From positions 824,572 to 888,571 of the forward strand of contig NZ_LZQD01000002.1 of the NCBI RefSeq assembly GCF_001858025.1: DNA of 64,000 nt. Direction: 5' to 3'. Origin of the DNA: Trichormus sp. NMC-1 (GTDB lineage Bacteria; Cyanobacteriota; Cyanobacteriia; Cyanobacteriales; Nostocaceae). Each line of letters opens with the position of its first letter. Positions within the stretch are counted from its first letter, which is position 1. Shown in pieces: positions 1 to 7,457 of this stretch. A model generated the notes under the pieces. It saw nothing but the letters and a program-made list of their open reading frames with translations. It was not told the origin of the DNA and did not search any database. Both the position numbers and the translations under genes were made by a program.

Positions 1-2
1 GC

Positions 3-404
3 TACCCTTCCAGCCGTTATTATAACCCCAGGCGATCGCAAGGAACACTACAGTGCTACTACCATCATCGTTATCATGATAATCCTTATATCAATATTGG
101 GCGACAAGATATCACCGCTCATGTTGATTTTACAGCGTTGGAATCTTGGGGTAAAAAGTGCGGTTTGAATTCAGTTGGTTGGACACAACAAGGTTTATTT
201 TTGATGGCGTTAGGGTTAGGTGAACGACTAGCTGCCCTTTCATCTCAAAACAAACCATTATCACAAGTGCTAAACCGACGGGAAGCATTACACCAACTAA
301 TTTCACCCACGGGACTGGGCAGTTTTGGAGTTCTGGTTCAAAGCAAGGAATTAACGGCAAAACAAGCCTTGCAATGCTTGAAGGGATTAACCACACCTGG
401 GTAG
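3..404 (+). CDS. MidA-like SAM-dependent methyltransferase (C-terminal part)
   Basis: The gene begins before the window; the reading frame is open from base 3. The visible end reads QGTLQCYYHHRYHDNPY, then GRQDITAHVDFTALE, then GLGERLAAL. This is the pattern of the C-terminal half of the COG1565/NDUFAF7 (MidA) methyltransferase family, where GxQDITAHVDF is strongly conserved. Mitochondrial members methylate an arginine of a complex I subunit; a role in NDH-1 maturation here would be inference. The SAM-binding motif lies outside the window, so integrity cannot be judged. The stop is the TAG at 402. Confidence 0.8.
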   Translation, partial: YPSSRYYNPRRSQGTLQCYYHHRYHDNPYINIGRQDITAHVDFTALESWGKKCGLNSVGWTQQGLFLMALGLGERLAALSSQNKPLSQVLNRREALHQLISPTGLGSFGVLVQSKELTAKQALQCLKGLTTPG

Positions 405-513
405 AGGTGAAGGTAAAAGGTTAAAACTCTATTTAAGAATCCTGTATTAGTCTTTATTAGACTAGCATAACAGTGATTACCTTGAACTCTCAAACTTTAA
501 TTTAGTAATCACT

Positions 514-609
514 ATGACTGCTCACGACCTACTTGTGCTAGTAACTCTACTTAGTCCCGGACTCCTGCTTTCAATTATAATTATGGCTACTTTTGCCGCA
601 GGTGGCTGA
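514..609 (+). CDS. candidate 31-residue single-span membrane protein
   Basis: A short open frame runs ATG to TGA: it starts MTAHDLLVLVTLL, has a central hydrophobic stretch SPGLLLSIIIMATFAA and ends GG. Residues 5 to 28 would make one transmembrane helix with a small polar N-terminus, the shape of the tiny photosystem, cytochrome b6f or NDH-1 subunits of cyanobacteria. I cannot match it to a named one (PetL, PetN, PsbM, PsaM and PsbT differ). There is no clear Shine-Dalgarno sequence, which is common here. It stands alone in a 331-base gap. Chance cannot be excluded. Confidence 0.4.
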   Translation: MTAHDLLVLVTLLSPGLLLSIIIMATFAAGG

Positions 610-691
610 TGTCTGGAAAATGAAAAGATGGGGAGATGGGGCGGATAAATAATTAAATAATTAATAATTACTTATTCCCGATTCCCATTCC

Positions 692-719
692 CCAATGACC
701 AATGACTAATGACCAATGA
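692..719 (+). repeat. heptanucleotide tandem repeat (CCAATGA, 4 units)
   Basis: Four consecutive 7-mers CCAATGA/CTAATGA lie just before the ribosome binding site of the next gene. They belong to the short tandemly repeated repetitive (STRR-type) sequences known from heterocystous cyanobacteria. The rest of the gap 405-735 holds the 31-residue ORF at 514 and nothing else I recognise. Confidence 0.75.
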
Positions 720-735
720 CAAAGGAACGTAAAAC

Positions 736-1614
736 ATGAAGGTTGCATTTCTGGGAACTGGATTGATGGGACTACCGATGGCTCAAAGGTTATTAGCCGC
801 AAATGTAGAGCTAGTGGCCTACAACCGCACCCCAGAAAAATTAGCACCACTACAAGCAGCAGGGGCAGAAATTGTCACAAAACCACGGCAAGCAATTCGC
901 TCTGCTGATTGTATAGTTCTTATGCTATCTAATGCCGCAGCTATTTATCATGTCTTGCTCACAGATACTTCTTGGCACACTTTATCAGGGCGCAGTGTCA
1001 TCCAAATGGGAACACTGACTCCCCCAGAAAGCCAAGAAATCAGAGATGCGGTAGTTGCGGCAGGTGGTGAATATATAGAAGCGCCCGTACTCGGTAGTAT
1101 CCCGGAAGCAGAAACTGGCAAGTTAATTGTGATGGTAGGTGCGGAACCAGAACAATATCAACGTCACGTCAATTTACTGCAACATTTTGGCCCCGAACCA
1201 TTACACATCGGTCCTGTGGGATCTGCCTCAGCGCTGACACTGGCACTAAATCAACTCATTGCTTCCCTCACTACTAGCTTTGCCCTGAGTTTGGCTTTTG
1301 TCCAAATGCAAGGCATTGATATAGACTTGTTTATGCGAATCCTGCGCGATAGTAAACTGTACGCGCCTACCTTTGATCAAAACCTGAAACGGATGTTAGA
1401 TGGCAATTACACTAAAGCGAATTTGCCTACAAAACAATTGATCAAAGAAATAGATTTATTTATCTCTGAAGCTAAATCCCTTGGTTTGAATCTCAGCAGT
1501 ATTGAGGGTGTAAGGCATATCTTACAGTCAGCAATGAAAATGTCATATCCAGAAGATGATTACTCTTCCGTCTTTCCCGCAATTCGGGAATGGGGTGAAG
1601 TTAGTGGTGGGTAA
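736..1614 (+). CDS. NAD(P)-dependent beta-hydroxyacid dehydrogenase
   Basis: A 292-residue enzyme of the 3-hydroxyisobutyrate dehydrogenase / glyoxylate-succinic semialdehyde reductase group. The N-terminal Rossmann motif is FLGTGLMGLPMAQRL (about residues 5-19), followed by YNRTPEK, where the Asn-Arg after strand 2 suggests NADP preference. Residues 120-127 (APVLGSIPEA) lie where the family has its DAPVSGG substrate motif, and the NQLIASL stretch near 172 occupies the position of the catalytic-lysine helix but shows no lysine, so the chemistry is less certain than the fold. AAGGA sits a few bases before the ATG. The gene stands alone; the exact substrate cannot be read. Confidence 0.8.
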   Translation: MKVAFLGTGLMGLPMAQRLLAANVELVAYNRTPEKLAPLQAAGAEIVTKPRQAIRSADCIVLMLSNAAAIYHVLLTDTSWHTLSGRSVIQMGTLTPPESQEIRDAVVAAGGEYIEAPVLGSIPEAETGKLIVMVGAEPEQYQRHVNLLQHFGPEPLHIGPVGSASALTLALNQLIASLTTSFALSLAFVQMQGIDIDLFMRILRDSKLYAPTFDQNLKRMLDGNYTKANLPTKQLIKEIDLFISEAKSLGLNLSSIEGVRHILQSAMKMSYPEDDYSSVFPAIREWGEVSGG

Positions 1615-1725
1615 TATCATGTTCGGTTGAATACTTATCATTAGGGAGACACGGAGACGCGGGGACACGGAGACGCGGGGATGCGGAGAGTTTGTTTGAT
1701 AAGCAATTAGCCAGACTTGATATCA
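1613..1725. repeat. imperfect inverted-repeat element directly after a stop codon
   Basis: The left arm starts TATCATGTTCGGTTGAATA and the right arm (about 1698-1725) ends in its imperfect reverse complement, GACTTGATATCA. The middle holds a G-rich tandem motif of about 16 bases (GGGGACACGGAGACGC) at roughly 1644-1690. A second member with the same ends lies at 16790-16879, also right behind a stop codon. The transcript could fold into a long hairpin. No transposase is present, so this is a non-autonomous dispersed element. Confidence 0.6.
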
Positions 1726-1812
1726 AACCGCTTATCTTCGTTTCCCTGAGAGCGTCATCTTGTTGAAGACAGGGGAAAATTATTTGCTAGTAATCCCCAA
1801 TCCTTAATCTCC

Positions 1813-2346
1813 TTAAAATGGAATGTCGTCCGGATCAGGTTCGGCTTCTGTTACAGGCTGATAGGATGGACGTTCAATATTTGCCGGTTGATAAGTCGGT
1901 TCGGGGGTGATTGGCTGGGGTACTGTACCTGTAAAAGTTGTCGCTGGGGTTGGTGCTGGCTGGGTTGATTGGTATGTCTCTGGAGGACGCTGTGCTGGTG
2001 GTGCTACAGTCGCCACTGGTTGTGGACTCGGATTCGGATTCATACCTTTGCCTATAGCATGAATACGTTGTACTGTCAACTCAGCACGTTTTTCTTTGAA
2101 ACCTTCGGGACGATCAAAAGTATTCATCCCTAAGCGCCCTTCGATGATCACGCGATCGCCTGATTGATAAGTTTGATGAATTTCTTTCGCTAAATTACCC
2201 CAGCCGACAACTTTCAAAGGGTGTGAAGGGTCATCTGGACGCACTCCAGGAACATGAACGATCATTTCCGTCACTTCTAACCCGTCGGGTGTGTGACGCA
2301 GTTGGGGCGCGTCATAAATTTCTGCCATTAAAATACAACTGTTCAT
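1813..2346 (-). CDS. ssb: single-stranded DNA-binding protein
   Basis: A 177-residue protein with an N-terminal OB fold (residues 1-105: VVGWGNLAKEI, VIIEGRLGMNTFDRP, KRAELTVQRIHAIG), a Pro/Gln/Thr-rich linker (106-165) and an acidic tip ending DPDDIPF. That tip is the protein-docking tail that recruits RecO, RecQ and other repair or replication partners in bacterial SSBs. The long linker and DDIPF ending resemble the larger, major SSB of Nostocales rather than the short paralogues. A strong AGGAGG lies about 6 bases before the ATG and fixes the start. It is monocistronic and encoded opposite to its neighbours. Confidence 0.92.
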   Translation of the reverse strand: MNSCILMAEIYDAPQLRHTPDGLEVTEMIVHVPGVRPDDPSHPLKVVGWGNLAKEIHQTYQSGDRVIIEGRLGMNTFDRPEGFKEKRAELTVQRIHAIGKGMNPNPSPQPVATVAPPAQRPPETYQSTQPAPTPATTFTGTVPQPITPEPTYQPANIERPSYQPVTEAEPDPDDIPF

Positions 2347-2663
2347 ATATTCCTCCTCATTCAGTCAAACTTTACAATATTTCCATCCCCTAGATTTATC
2401 TATGATGTTACTAAGGATTTAGCACTTCTGAACTTTATCGCAGGGGATTTAAATCACATTTAATCACAAAAGTCAAGTGAGAACTTTGAACAACTATAAA
2501 TAGCTGTTCATGAACTGCACCTGACTGAAACGAGCAATTTATTCTGCATTGAGTAGTACTAATTTACCATTAAAAGATTAAATCTGGACATAAACTGGAA
2601 AACACCTAGAGCAATTAACCGCGCCGGCAGTTGAAGAAGACACGGGGACACCCCATGTCTAAA
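2347..2663. other. intergenic, no gene seen
   Basis: Divergent upstream region of ssb (minus) and pheT (plus). Apart from AT-rich promoter-like DNA next to ssb and a weak inverted repeat around 2488-2515 (GAACA...TGTTC), I see no coding or RNA signal. The structured element at 2664-2818 separates it from pheT. Confidence 0.5.
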
Positions 2664-2818
2664 CACATATCTTGCACCAAGCCCTAACGAATAGAATTCG
2701 TGGCTACACAAACTAAGTCCGCCTGCGCGGACTCACGGAAAATCAGTGGTTTCAAACCCGCGTAGGCGGGTTTTGTCTGTCTAGCCGCGACTTCCAGTCG
2801 CCAGGTGCAAGATGTGAG
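2664..2818. repeat. MITE-like structured element with terminal inverted repeats
   Basis: The ends are imperfect 15-bp inverted repeats (13 of 15 matching): CACATATCTTGCACC at 2664-2678 and GGTGCAAGATGTGAG at 2804-2818. Inside are two strong hairpins: AGTCCGCC-tgc-GCGGACT around 2716-2733 and AACCCGC-gta-GGCGGGTTT near 2754-2772, then GCGACTTCCAGTCGC at about 2787-2801. No coding capacity is believable. The stacked hairpins look like a dispersed cyanobacterial intergenic repeat moved in trans. Confidence 0.65.
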
Positions 2819-2916
2819 TAAAGTCAGGGGATTCCAGCAACGATATAAAAACCTAATTATCTCCACCTAACAGATAAAATTAAAGCAAAAGACAAATCTG
2901 AACACCAGCACACTCC

Positions 2917-5352
2917 ATGCGTATTTCTCTAAATTGGCTGCGGGAACTAGTAGAAATAAAACTTACTCCAGAAGAACTAGCCGAAACCTTGACAATGGCA
3001 GGGTTTGAAGTTGAAGATATTGAAGATCGCCGGACTTGGGCAAATGGCGTAGTTGTGGGGAGAGTGCTTGAGCGTCAACCTCACCCCAATGCAGATAAAC
3101 TCAGCGTTTGTACAGTAGATATTGGTGCAGATGAGACTTTAAATATTGTCTGTGGTGCTGCTAATGTCCGTGCAGATATCTATGTTCCCATTGCCACTAC
3201 AGGGACTTATTTACCAAATATCGATTTAAAAATTAAACCGGCAAAACTACGGGGTGTCCCATCTAACGGGATGATATGTTCTTTAAAAGAACTAGGTTTA
3301 CCCACTGACATAGATGGTATTCATATTTTCACCCCAGAAAATCTCACCTTGGGTAGTGATGTACGTCCCTTGTTAGGTTTAGATGATGTCATTTTAGATG
3401 TGACTGCGACTGCTAACCGTGCTGATGCTTTATCTATGGTGGGTATCGCTAGGGAAGTGGCAGCTTTAACAGGTGGAGAATTATCTATTCCCGAATCCGC
3501 AAAAGTAGAAATTATCAAAGGTACAGGAAACTTAGCTTTAAAAATATCTGAACCAGAAGCTTGTCCGGCTTATATCGGTACGGTAATAGAACAGCTAAAA
3601 ATTGCTCCTTCTCCGGAATGGTTACAACAGCGTTTGCGTTCTGCTGGAGTTAGACCAATTAATAATGTAGTTGATATCACTAACTACGTTTTGTTAGAAC
3701 GGGGACAACCTCTCCACGCTTTTGATCAAGAACGGTTAAAATCTGTGGCTGGGGGTGAAAAATTAACTATTGGTGTGCGCTTTGCTGATGCTGGCGAAAC
3801 TCTCAAAACCTTAGATGGACAAACCCGCAATTTATCAACTCAGAATTTGTTAATCACCGCTAATAATAAAGCAGTGGCTTTAGCTGGTGTTATGGGTGGT
3901 GAGGAAACAGAAGTTCATGAAAGTACACAAAGTCTAATTTTAGAAGCGGCTTTATTTGATTCTGTAGCTATTCGCCGTTCTTCTCGTAGTGTAGGCTTAA
4001 GAAGTGAGGCTTCGGGCAGATATGAACGCGGAGTAAATCGAGCAGAATTAGAAATTGCTTGTCACCGCGCTTTATCGTTAATCAGTGAATTAGCAGCAGG
4101 TGTAATTGTTCAGCAAGAAACTGCTGATAGTCGTCCTGAATCTTCTACTTGGTCTCATTCTATCGCCCTGCGTTTAGATCGAGTGAATGACGTACTCGGA
4201 CCGGTTGATTTGGGAGAAGAAACAGGAGAACTGCAAGAAAAAGATGTAGAAGAAATTCTGACTGCACTAGGATGTGAGTTGGTGAATAGTGGTAAACGTA
4301 CTTGGAAGGTGACAGTACCTCCCTATCGTTACCGGGACTTAGAACGGGAAATTGATTTAATTGAAGAAATTGCCCGTCTTTATGGCTATGATAAATTCTG
4401 CGATACTTTACCAGAAAAAACTGAACCTGGTTATCTATCTTTAGATCAAGAGTTACTTCGGAAGTTACGCGCTTCTCTACGGGCTGAAGGTTTGACAGAA
4501 TTAATTCATTATTCTTTGGTTAAACCAGGAGAAAGTCAGCAAATAGTCTTAACAAATCCATTATTTGCTGAATATTCGGCGTTGCGAACCGATTTAATAT
4601 CTGGGTTAATTGATGCTTGTCAATATAATATAGAACAGGGAAATGGGGCGCTAAATGGTTTTGAAATTGGGCGCATTTTCTGGCGAGAAGAAGATGGTTT
4701 CCAAGAAACTGATATGCTGGCTGGGATCATTGGTGGTGATGCCTCTTTGGGTAAATGGTCAAGAGGTGGTCGTGAACAACCTATGACTTGGTTTGAAGCG
4801 AAAGGCATTTTAGAAAGTGTGTTTCAACAACTTAGTTTGCAGGTGGAATTTCAACCAGAAAACCGCGATTCTCGATTGCATCCTGGACGCACTGCTTCTT
4901 TATGGGTGGGGGGAAACAGACTGGGGACTTTTGGGCAAGTTCATCCTCAATTGCGACGAGAAAAGGGTTTACCAGAAGCAGTTTATGTGTTCCAATTAAG
5001 TTTGGATGTGCTGTTGAATGGGCTGGATAATGATGATTTGCTAGTTCCCAAATTCCATTCTTATTCTACCTATCCAGCGAGCGATAGAGATATTGCCTTT
5101 TTCGCACCTGTGAAAGTCACGGTTTCGGAAATTGAAAAGGTGATTACCAAAGCTGGTAAAGGTTTATTAGATTCTGTAGAATTGTTTGATGAGTATCGTG
5201 GTGAACACGTTCCAGTAGGACAACGGAGTTTAGCCTTTCGTTTAGTCTACCGTGCCAGCGATCGCACTCTCACAGATTCTGAAGTTCAACCAGTCCACGA
5301 TAAAGTTCGTAGCGCGTTAGTGGAAAAATTCGGCGTGAGTTTGAGAAGTTAA
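2917..5352 (+). CDS. pheT: phenylalanine-tRNA ligase beta subunit
   Basis: At 811 residues this is full length for the bacterial beta subunit of the (alpha-beta)2 enzyme that charges tRNA-Phe. In order: N-terminal [14 protein letters not shown], an EMAP/tRNA-binding OB domain (about 40-155, with IVCGAANVR and [12 protein letters not shown]), B3/B4 editing region (about 210-390, [12 protein letters not shown] and [13 protein letters not shown]), B5 domain (about 410-490), core domain, and the C-terminal FDX-ACB anticodon-binding domain (about 715-811). pheS is not adjacent, as is usual in cyanobacteria. No frameshift or missing segment is seen. Confidence 0.96.
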   Translation: MRISLNWLRELVEIKLTPEELAETLTMAGFEVEDIEDRRTWANGVVVGRVLERQPHPNADKLSVCTVDIGADETLNIVCGAANVRADIYVPIATTGTYLPNIDLKIKPAKLRGVPSNGMICSLKELGLPTDIDGIHIFTPENLTLGSDVRPLLGLDDVILDVTATANRADALSMVGIAREVAALTGGELSIPESAKVEIIKGTGNLALKISEPEACPAYIGTVIEQLKIAPSPEWLQQRLRSAGVRPINNVVDITNYVLLERGQPLHAFDQERLKSVAGGEKLTIGVRFADAGETLKTLDGQTRNLSTQNLLITANNKAVALAGVMGGEETEVHESTQSLILEAALFDSVAIRRSSRSVGLRSEASGRYERGVNRAELEIACHRALSLISELAAGVIVQQETADSRPESSTWSHSIALRLDRVNDVLGPVDLGEETGELQEKDVEEILTALGCELVNSGKRTWKVTVPPYRYRDLEREIDLIEEIARLYGYDKFCDTLPEKTEPGYLSLDQELLRKLRASLRAEGLTELIHYSLVKPGESQQIVLTNPLFAEYSALRTDLISGLIDACQYNIEQGNGALNGFEIGRIFWREEDGFQETDMLAGIIGGDASLGKWSRGGREQPMTWFEAKGILESVFQQLSLQVEFQPENRDSRLHPGRTASLWVGGNRLGTFGQVHPQLRREKGLPEAVYVFQLSLDVLLNGLDNDDLLVPKFHSYSTYPASDRDIAFFAPVKVTVSEIEKVITKAGKGLLDSVELFDEYRGEHVPVGQRSLAFRLVYRASDRTLTDSEVQPVHDKVRSALVEKFGVSLRS

Positions 5353-5491
5353 TTAATCGGTAATTGGTAATAAGTAATTGGTAATTAATCAGAATTGTTT
5401 GATTTTATTAATTACCAATTCTCATTATAGCAGATTGCATATCAATGAGGTACAGAATCTAAATTGAAACCTATACACATTCGCCAGTTTT

Positions 5492-5534
<43 letters not shown>

Positions 5535-5596
5535 ATTCTGCCGTATCATTGTTATGATAGATATTAAACAACTGCTAAAGCTAAGGAGGAAAGATT

Positions 5597-5800
5597 TTGT
5601 ACACAGCAGTAATTAAACACTCTGGGGATTGGTGGTTGGGTTGGATTGAAGAAATTCCTGGTGTAAATTGTCAGGAAGCAACGCGAGAGGAATTATTAGA
5701 AAGTTTACGCATTACACTGTTAGAAGCACTAGAATTTAACCGTCAAGATGCTATAGAAGCTGCGGGTAGTGATTATGTTGAGGAAGCGATCGCACTATGA
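5597..5800 (+). CDS. hicB: HicB-type antitoxin
   Basis: A 67-residue protein with the HicB degenerate RNase-H-like fold: YTAVIKHSGDWWLGWIEEIPGVNCQEATREEL followed by a helix LLEALEFNR. It should neutralise the partner RNase HicA, whose ATG overlaps its TGA. The start is a TTG, chosen because AAGGAGGA sits 6 bases upstream and the fold begins immediately. It lacks the C-terminal DNA-binding domain of longer HicB proteins, so autoregulation by this protein alone is doubtful. The order antitoxin first, toxin second is common in cyanobacteria. Confidence 0.85.
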   Translation: MYTAVIKHSGDWWLGWIEEIPGVNCQEATREELLESLRITLLEALEFNRQDAIEAAGSDYVEEAIAL

Positions 5801-5985
5801 AGCGGGGAGATTTATTACGCCATTTACAGGAGTGTGGTTGTGAGTTTATTCGTGAAGGTTCTCGACATTCTTGGTGGTGGAATCCTGATAAAAACAGGAG
5901 ATCAGCCATTCCTCGACATCAAGAAATTGATGATATTCTAGCTAAAAAGATTTGTAAGGATTTAGGGATACCTTTTACCAAATGA
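5797..5985 (+). CDS. hicA: HicA-type mRNA interferase toxin
   Basis: A 62-residue HicA with double-stranded-RNA-binding-like fold: MKRGDLLRHLQECGCEF, then EGSRHSWWW with the catalytic histidine, then AIPRHQEIDDILAKKICKDLGI. HicA toxins cleave mRNA and tmRNA without needing the ribosome. The ATG overlaps the hicB stop by 4 bases, indicating translational coupling. All family landmarks are present, so it is probably active. Confidence 0.88.
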   Translation: MKRGDLLRHLQECGCEFIREGSRHSWWWNPDKNRRSAIPRHQEIDDILAKKICKDLGIPFTK

Positions 5986-5993
5986 CAGGATAA

Positions 5994-6146
5994 GAAATTT
6001 CACCTAAATATAATGCTTGGGGAAAAATAACTACTAAATAATAAATTCTAGCAGTAATTACAAGAATGGAGCAACTTAGAAAAGAAGTTAATTTAGATAA
6101 AAATTCAATTCGAGAAATGGTAAGCATTCTGACTCCTGACTCCTGA
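5994..6146 (+). pseudogene. possible degraded small gene (antitoxin-like remnant)
   Basis: One frame reads EISPKYNAWGKITTK, then two stops, then ILAVITRMEQLRKEVNLDK and NSIREMVSI before being replaced by the heptamer repeat ACTCCTG. The residue pattern, especially LRKEVNLDKNSIREM, looks like real protein, and resembles the end of small toxin-antitoxin proteins. I cannot name the family. The remaining gap up to 6318 is AT-rich with no other signal. Confidence 0.25.
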
Positions 6147-6318
6147 ATTCTTACTAAAAAAGGAATCATCGGTATCATACAATTTTTAATGTATTATTTG
6201 CTAGTTCTCTAAGAGAGACTAATAATATAAATTATACCAAATAAGCCCTAATCATAATTGACTACAATTCACAATACATCTACAATAATTTTTTCACCAA
6301 GATAAAAATAACAACACC

Positions 6319-6588
6319 ATGCCAAAATACATAATGTGGGGAACTTATTGCGAAGATGTAATAGCAAAACGTGAACCCTATCGTCAAGCCCATTTAGACG
6401 GATTAGCCAAACAGAAACAAGCTGGTGTTTTGATTACCCTTGGCCCTACCAAAGATGTCACACAAGTTTTTGGCATTTATGACGCTGAAGACGAAAACAC
6501 CGTTCGTCAATTAGTGGAAGCTGATCCCTATTGGCAAAACGGCATTTGGACTGAATACTCTATTAAAGAGTGGATTCAAGCTTTTTAG
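6319..6588 (+). CDS. YciI-family protein
   Basis: An 89-residue protein with the YCII-related dimeric ferredoxin-like fold: MPKYIMWGTYCEDV, REPYRQAHLDGLAKQ (the conserved R..H near residues 21-25) and a C-terminal ADPYWQNGIWTEYSIKEW, the usual DPF...G.. pattern. Family members are small cytosolic proteins; some are enzymes (for example chloromuconolactone dehalogenase) but most are uncharacterised. No operon partner is present. Confidence 0.8.
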   Translation: MPKYIMWGTYCEDVIAKREPYRQAHLDGLAKQKQAGVLITLGPTKDVTQVFGIYDAEDENTVRQLVEADPYWQNGIWTEYSIKEWIQAF

Positions 6589-6630
6589 TCAATCGTAATT
6601 CATAATTTGTAATTAATTACGAATTACGAA

Positions 6631-6831
6631 TTATCCTTTAAGGGCTTTTCTAAAATTACGCCGATAGGATGGATTAGCAATAAACAAAGCTGGCCATAGC
6701 AAAGAAAAACCAATGCGATTTGGTAGACTTTGATTAAAGTTAGTTTTATTAAATCCAGTCCAAAACTTCCAAGCTCCACCGACATAAACTACGATCAAGG
6801 CAAGAATAATTAATTTACCCATTTCCATCAA
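6631..6831 (-). CDS. conserved hypothetical membrane protein, 66 aa
   Basis: One N-terminal transmembrane helix (LIILALIVVYVGGAWKFW, about residues 7-24) and a second hydrophobic stretch (IGFSLLWPALFI, about 41-52), then a basic tail ending NPSYRRNFRKALKG. The composition and the Trp-Pro in the second segment look like the small conserved thylakoid or plasma membrane proteins of cyanobacteria, but I do not recognise a function. ATG either at 6831 or at the following Met codon. It stands alone, convergent with the YciI gene. Confidence 0.65.
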   Translation of the reverse strand: MMEMGKLIILALIVVYVGGAWKFWTGFNKTNFNQSLPNRIGFSLLWPALFIANPSYRRNFRKALKG

Positions 6832-7457
6832 CTCCCCTAGTAACTAACAGAATATTAGCTAATTAGAAAGGCGCAAATCAAGATAAATCTTGTGAGAAAG
6901 ATGAACAGAGTTCAAACTTTATGCCAATTATCAATATTTACGCCAACTTACATAAGTATGCCTCACTTATGTAGGTTTTTTTGTAGCCTGCATTAATCAG
7001 TCCTTTAGTTTGAGACTACTTATTTATTTGATTGTAGTTTAAAAAATTCTCTCATGAATCAAAGAGTATTGCTATAGTTTAATAAGTAATTAAACTTATT
7101 TCTCACTAGATGTATCTTGTGGAAATTTCTCAAAGAGTCACATCTATAAGAGACTTAAGTAAGTAGGCATCATGAACTGCGTACACCAGAACACATGAAA
7201 AAAAACTTCTTATTCCCCTCCACGAAACAGCGGGGAGGGGTTAGGGGTGGGGTCTTATTTTAAAGTCAGGTGAAAAGAAATCAAACTATGTTAAGTCAGG
7301 TAACAAATTTTAAAATTGGCTCGTAGTCAGGGCTTTTAACCTTAGGGCTGAAACCCTGATGACAAACCTTTAATTATTTACGTTACTCTACTTAATAAAG
7401 AATAACATAAAATTTATAACGGATACTAATGCAGTTAACCTGCAAATAGGAGGGTTT
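6832..7457. other. 626-base intergenic region with hairpins, no protein gene seen
   Basis: Contents: a terminator-like hairpin at 6946-6982; a G/C-rich hairpin CCCCTCC...GGAGGGG at 7215-7240, part of a dispersed repeat; an inverted repeat TCAGGG...CCCTGA at 7327-7359; and AT-rich DNA before the AGGAGG of the next gene. The stretch 6840-6945 upstream of the terminator could encode a small RNA on the plus strand, but I see no known family. Confidence 0.5.
6946..6982 (+). terminator. rho-independent terminator-like hairpin
   Basis: ACTTACATAAGT at 6946-6957 pairs with ACTTATGTAGGT at 6965-6976 (12 bp with one G-T), 7-base loop, followed by seven Ts. It would end plus-strand transcription coming from either the YciI gene or an unseen small RNA. 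Confidence 0.6.

Noticed and set aside
2684-2866. Minus-strand 60-codon ORF before pheT
   Set aside because: It runs through the hairpins of the MITE-like element and has no protein-like pattern.
5975-6178. Minus-strand 67-codon ORF
   Set aside because: It includes the heptamer repeat and overlaps the HicA end; the plus-strand remnant in the same place looks more like real protein.
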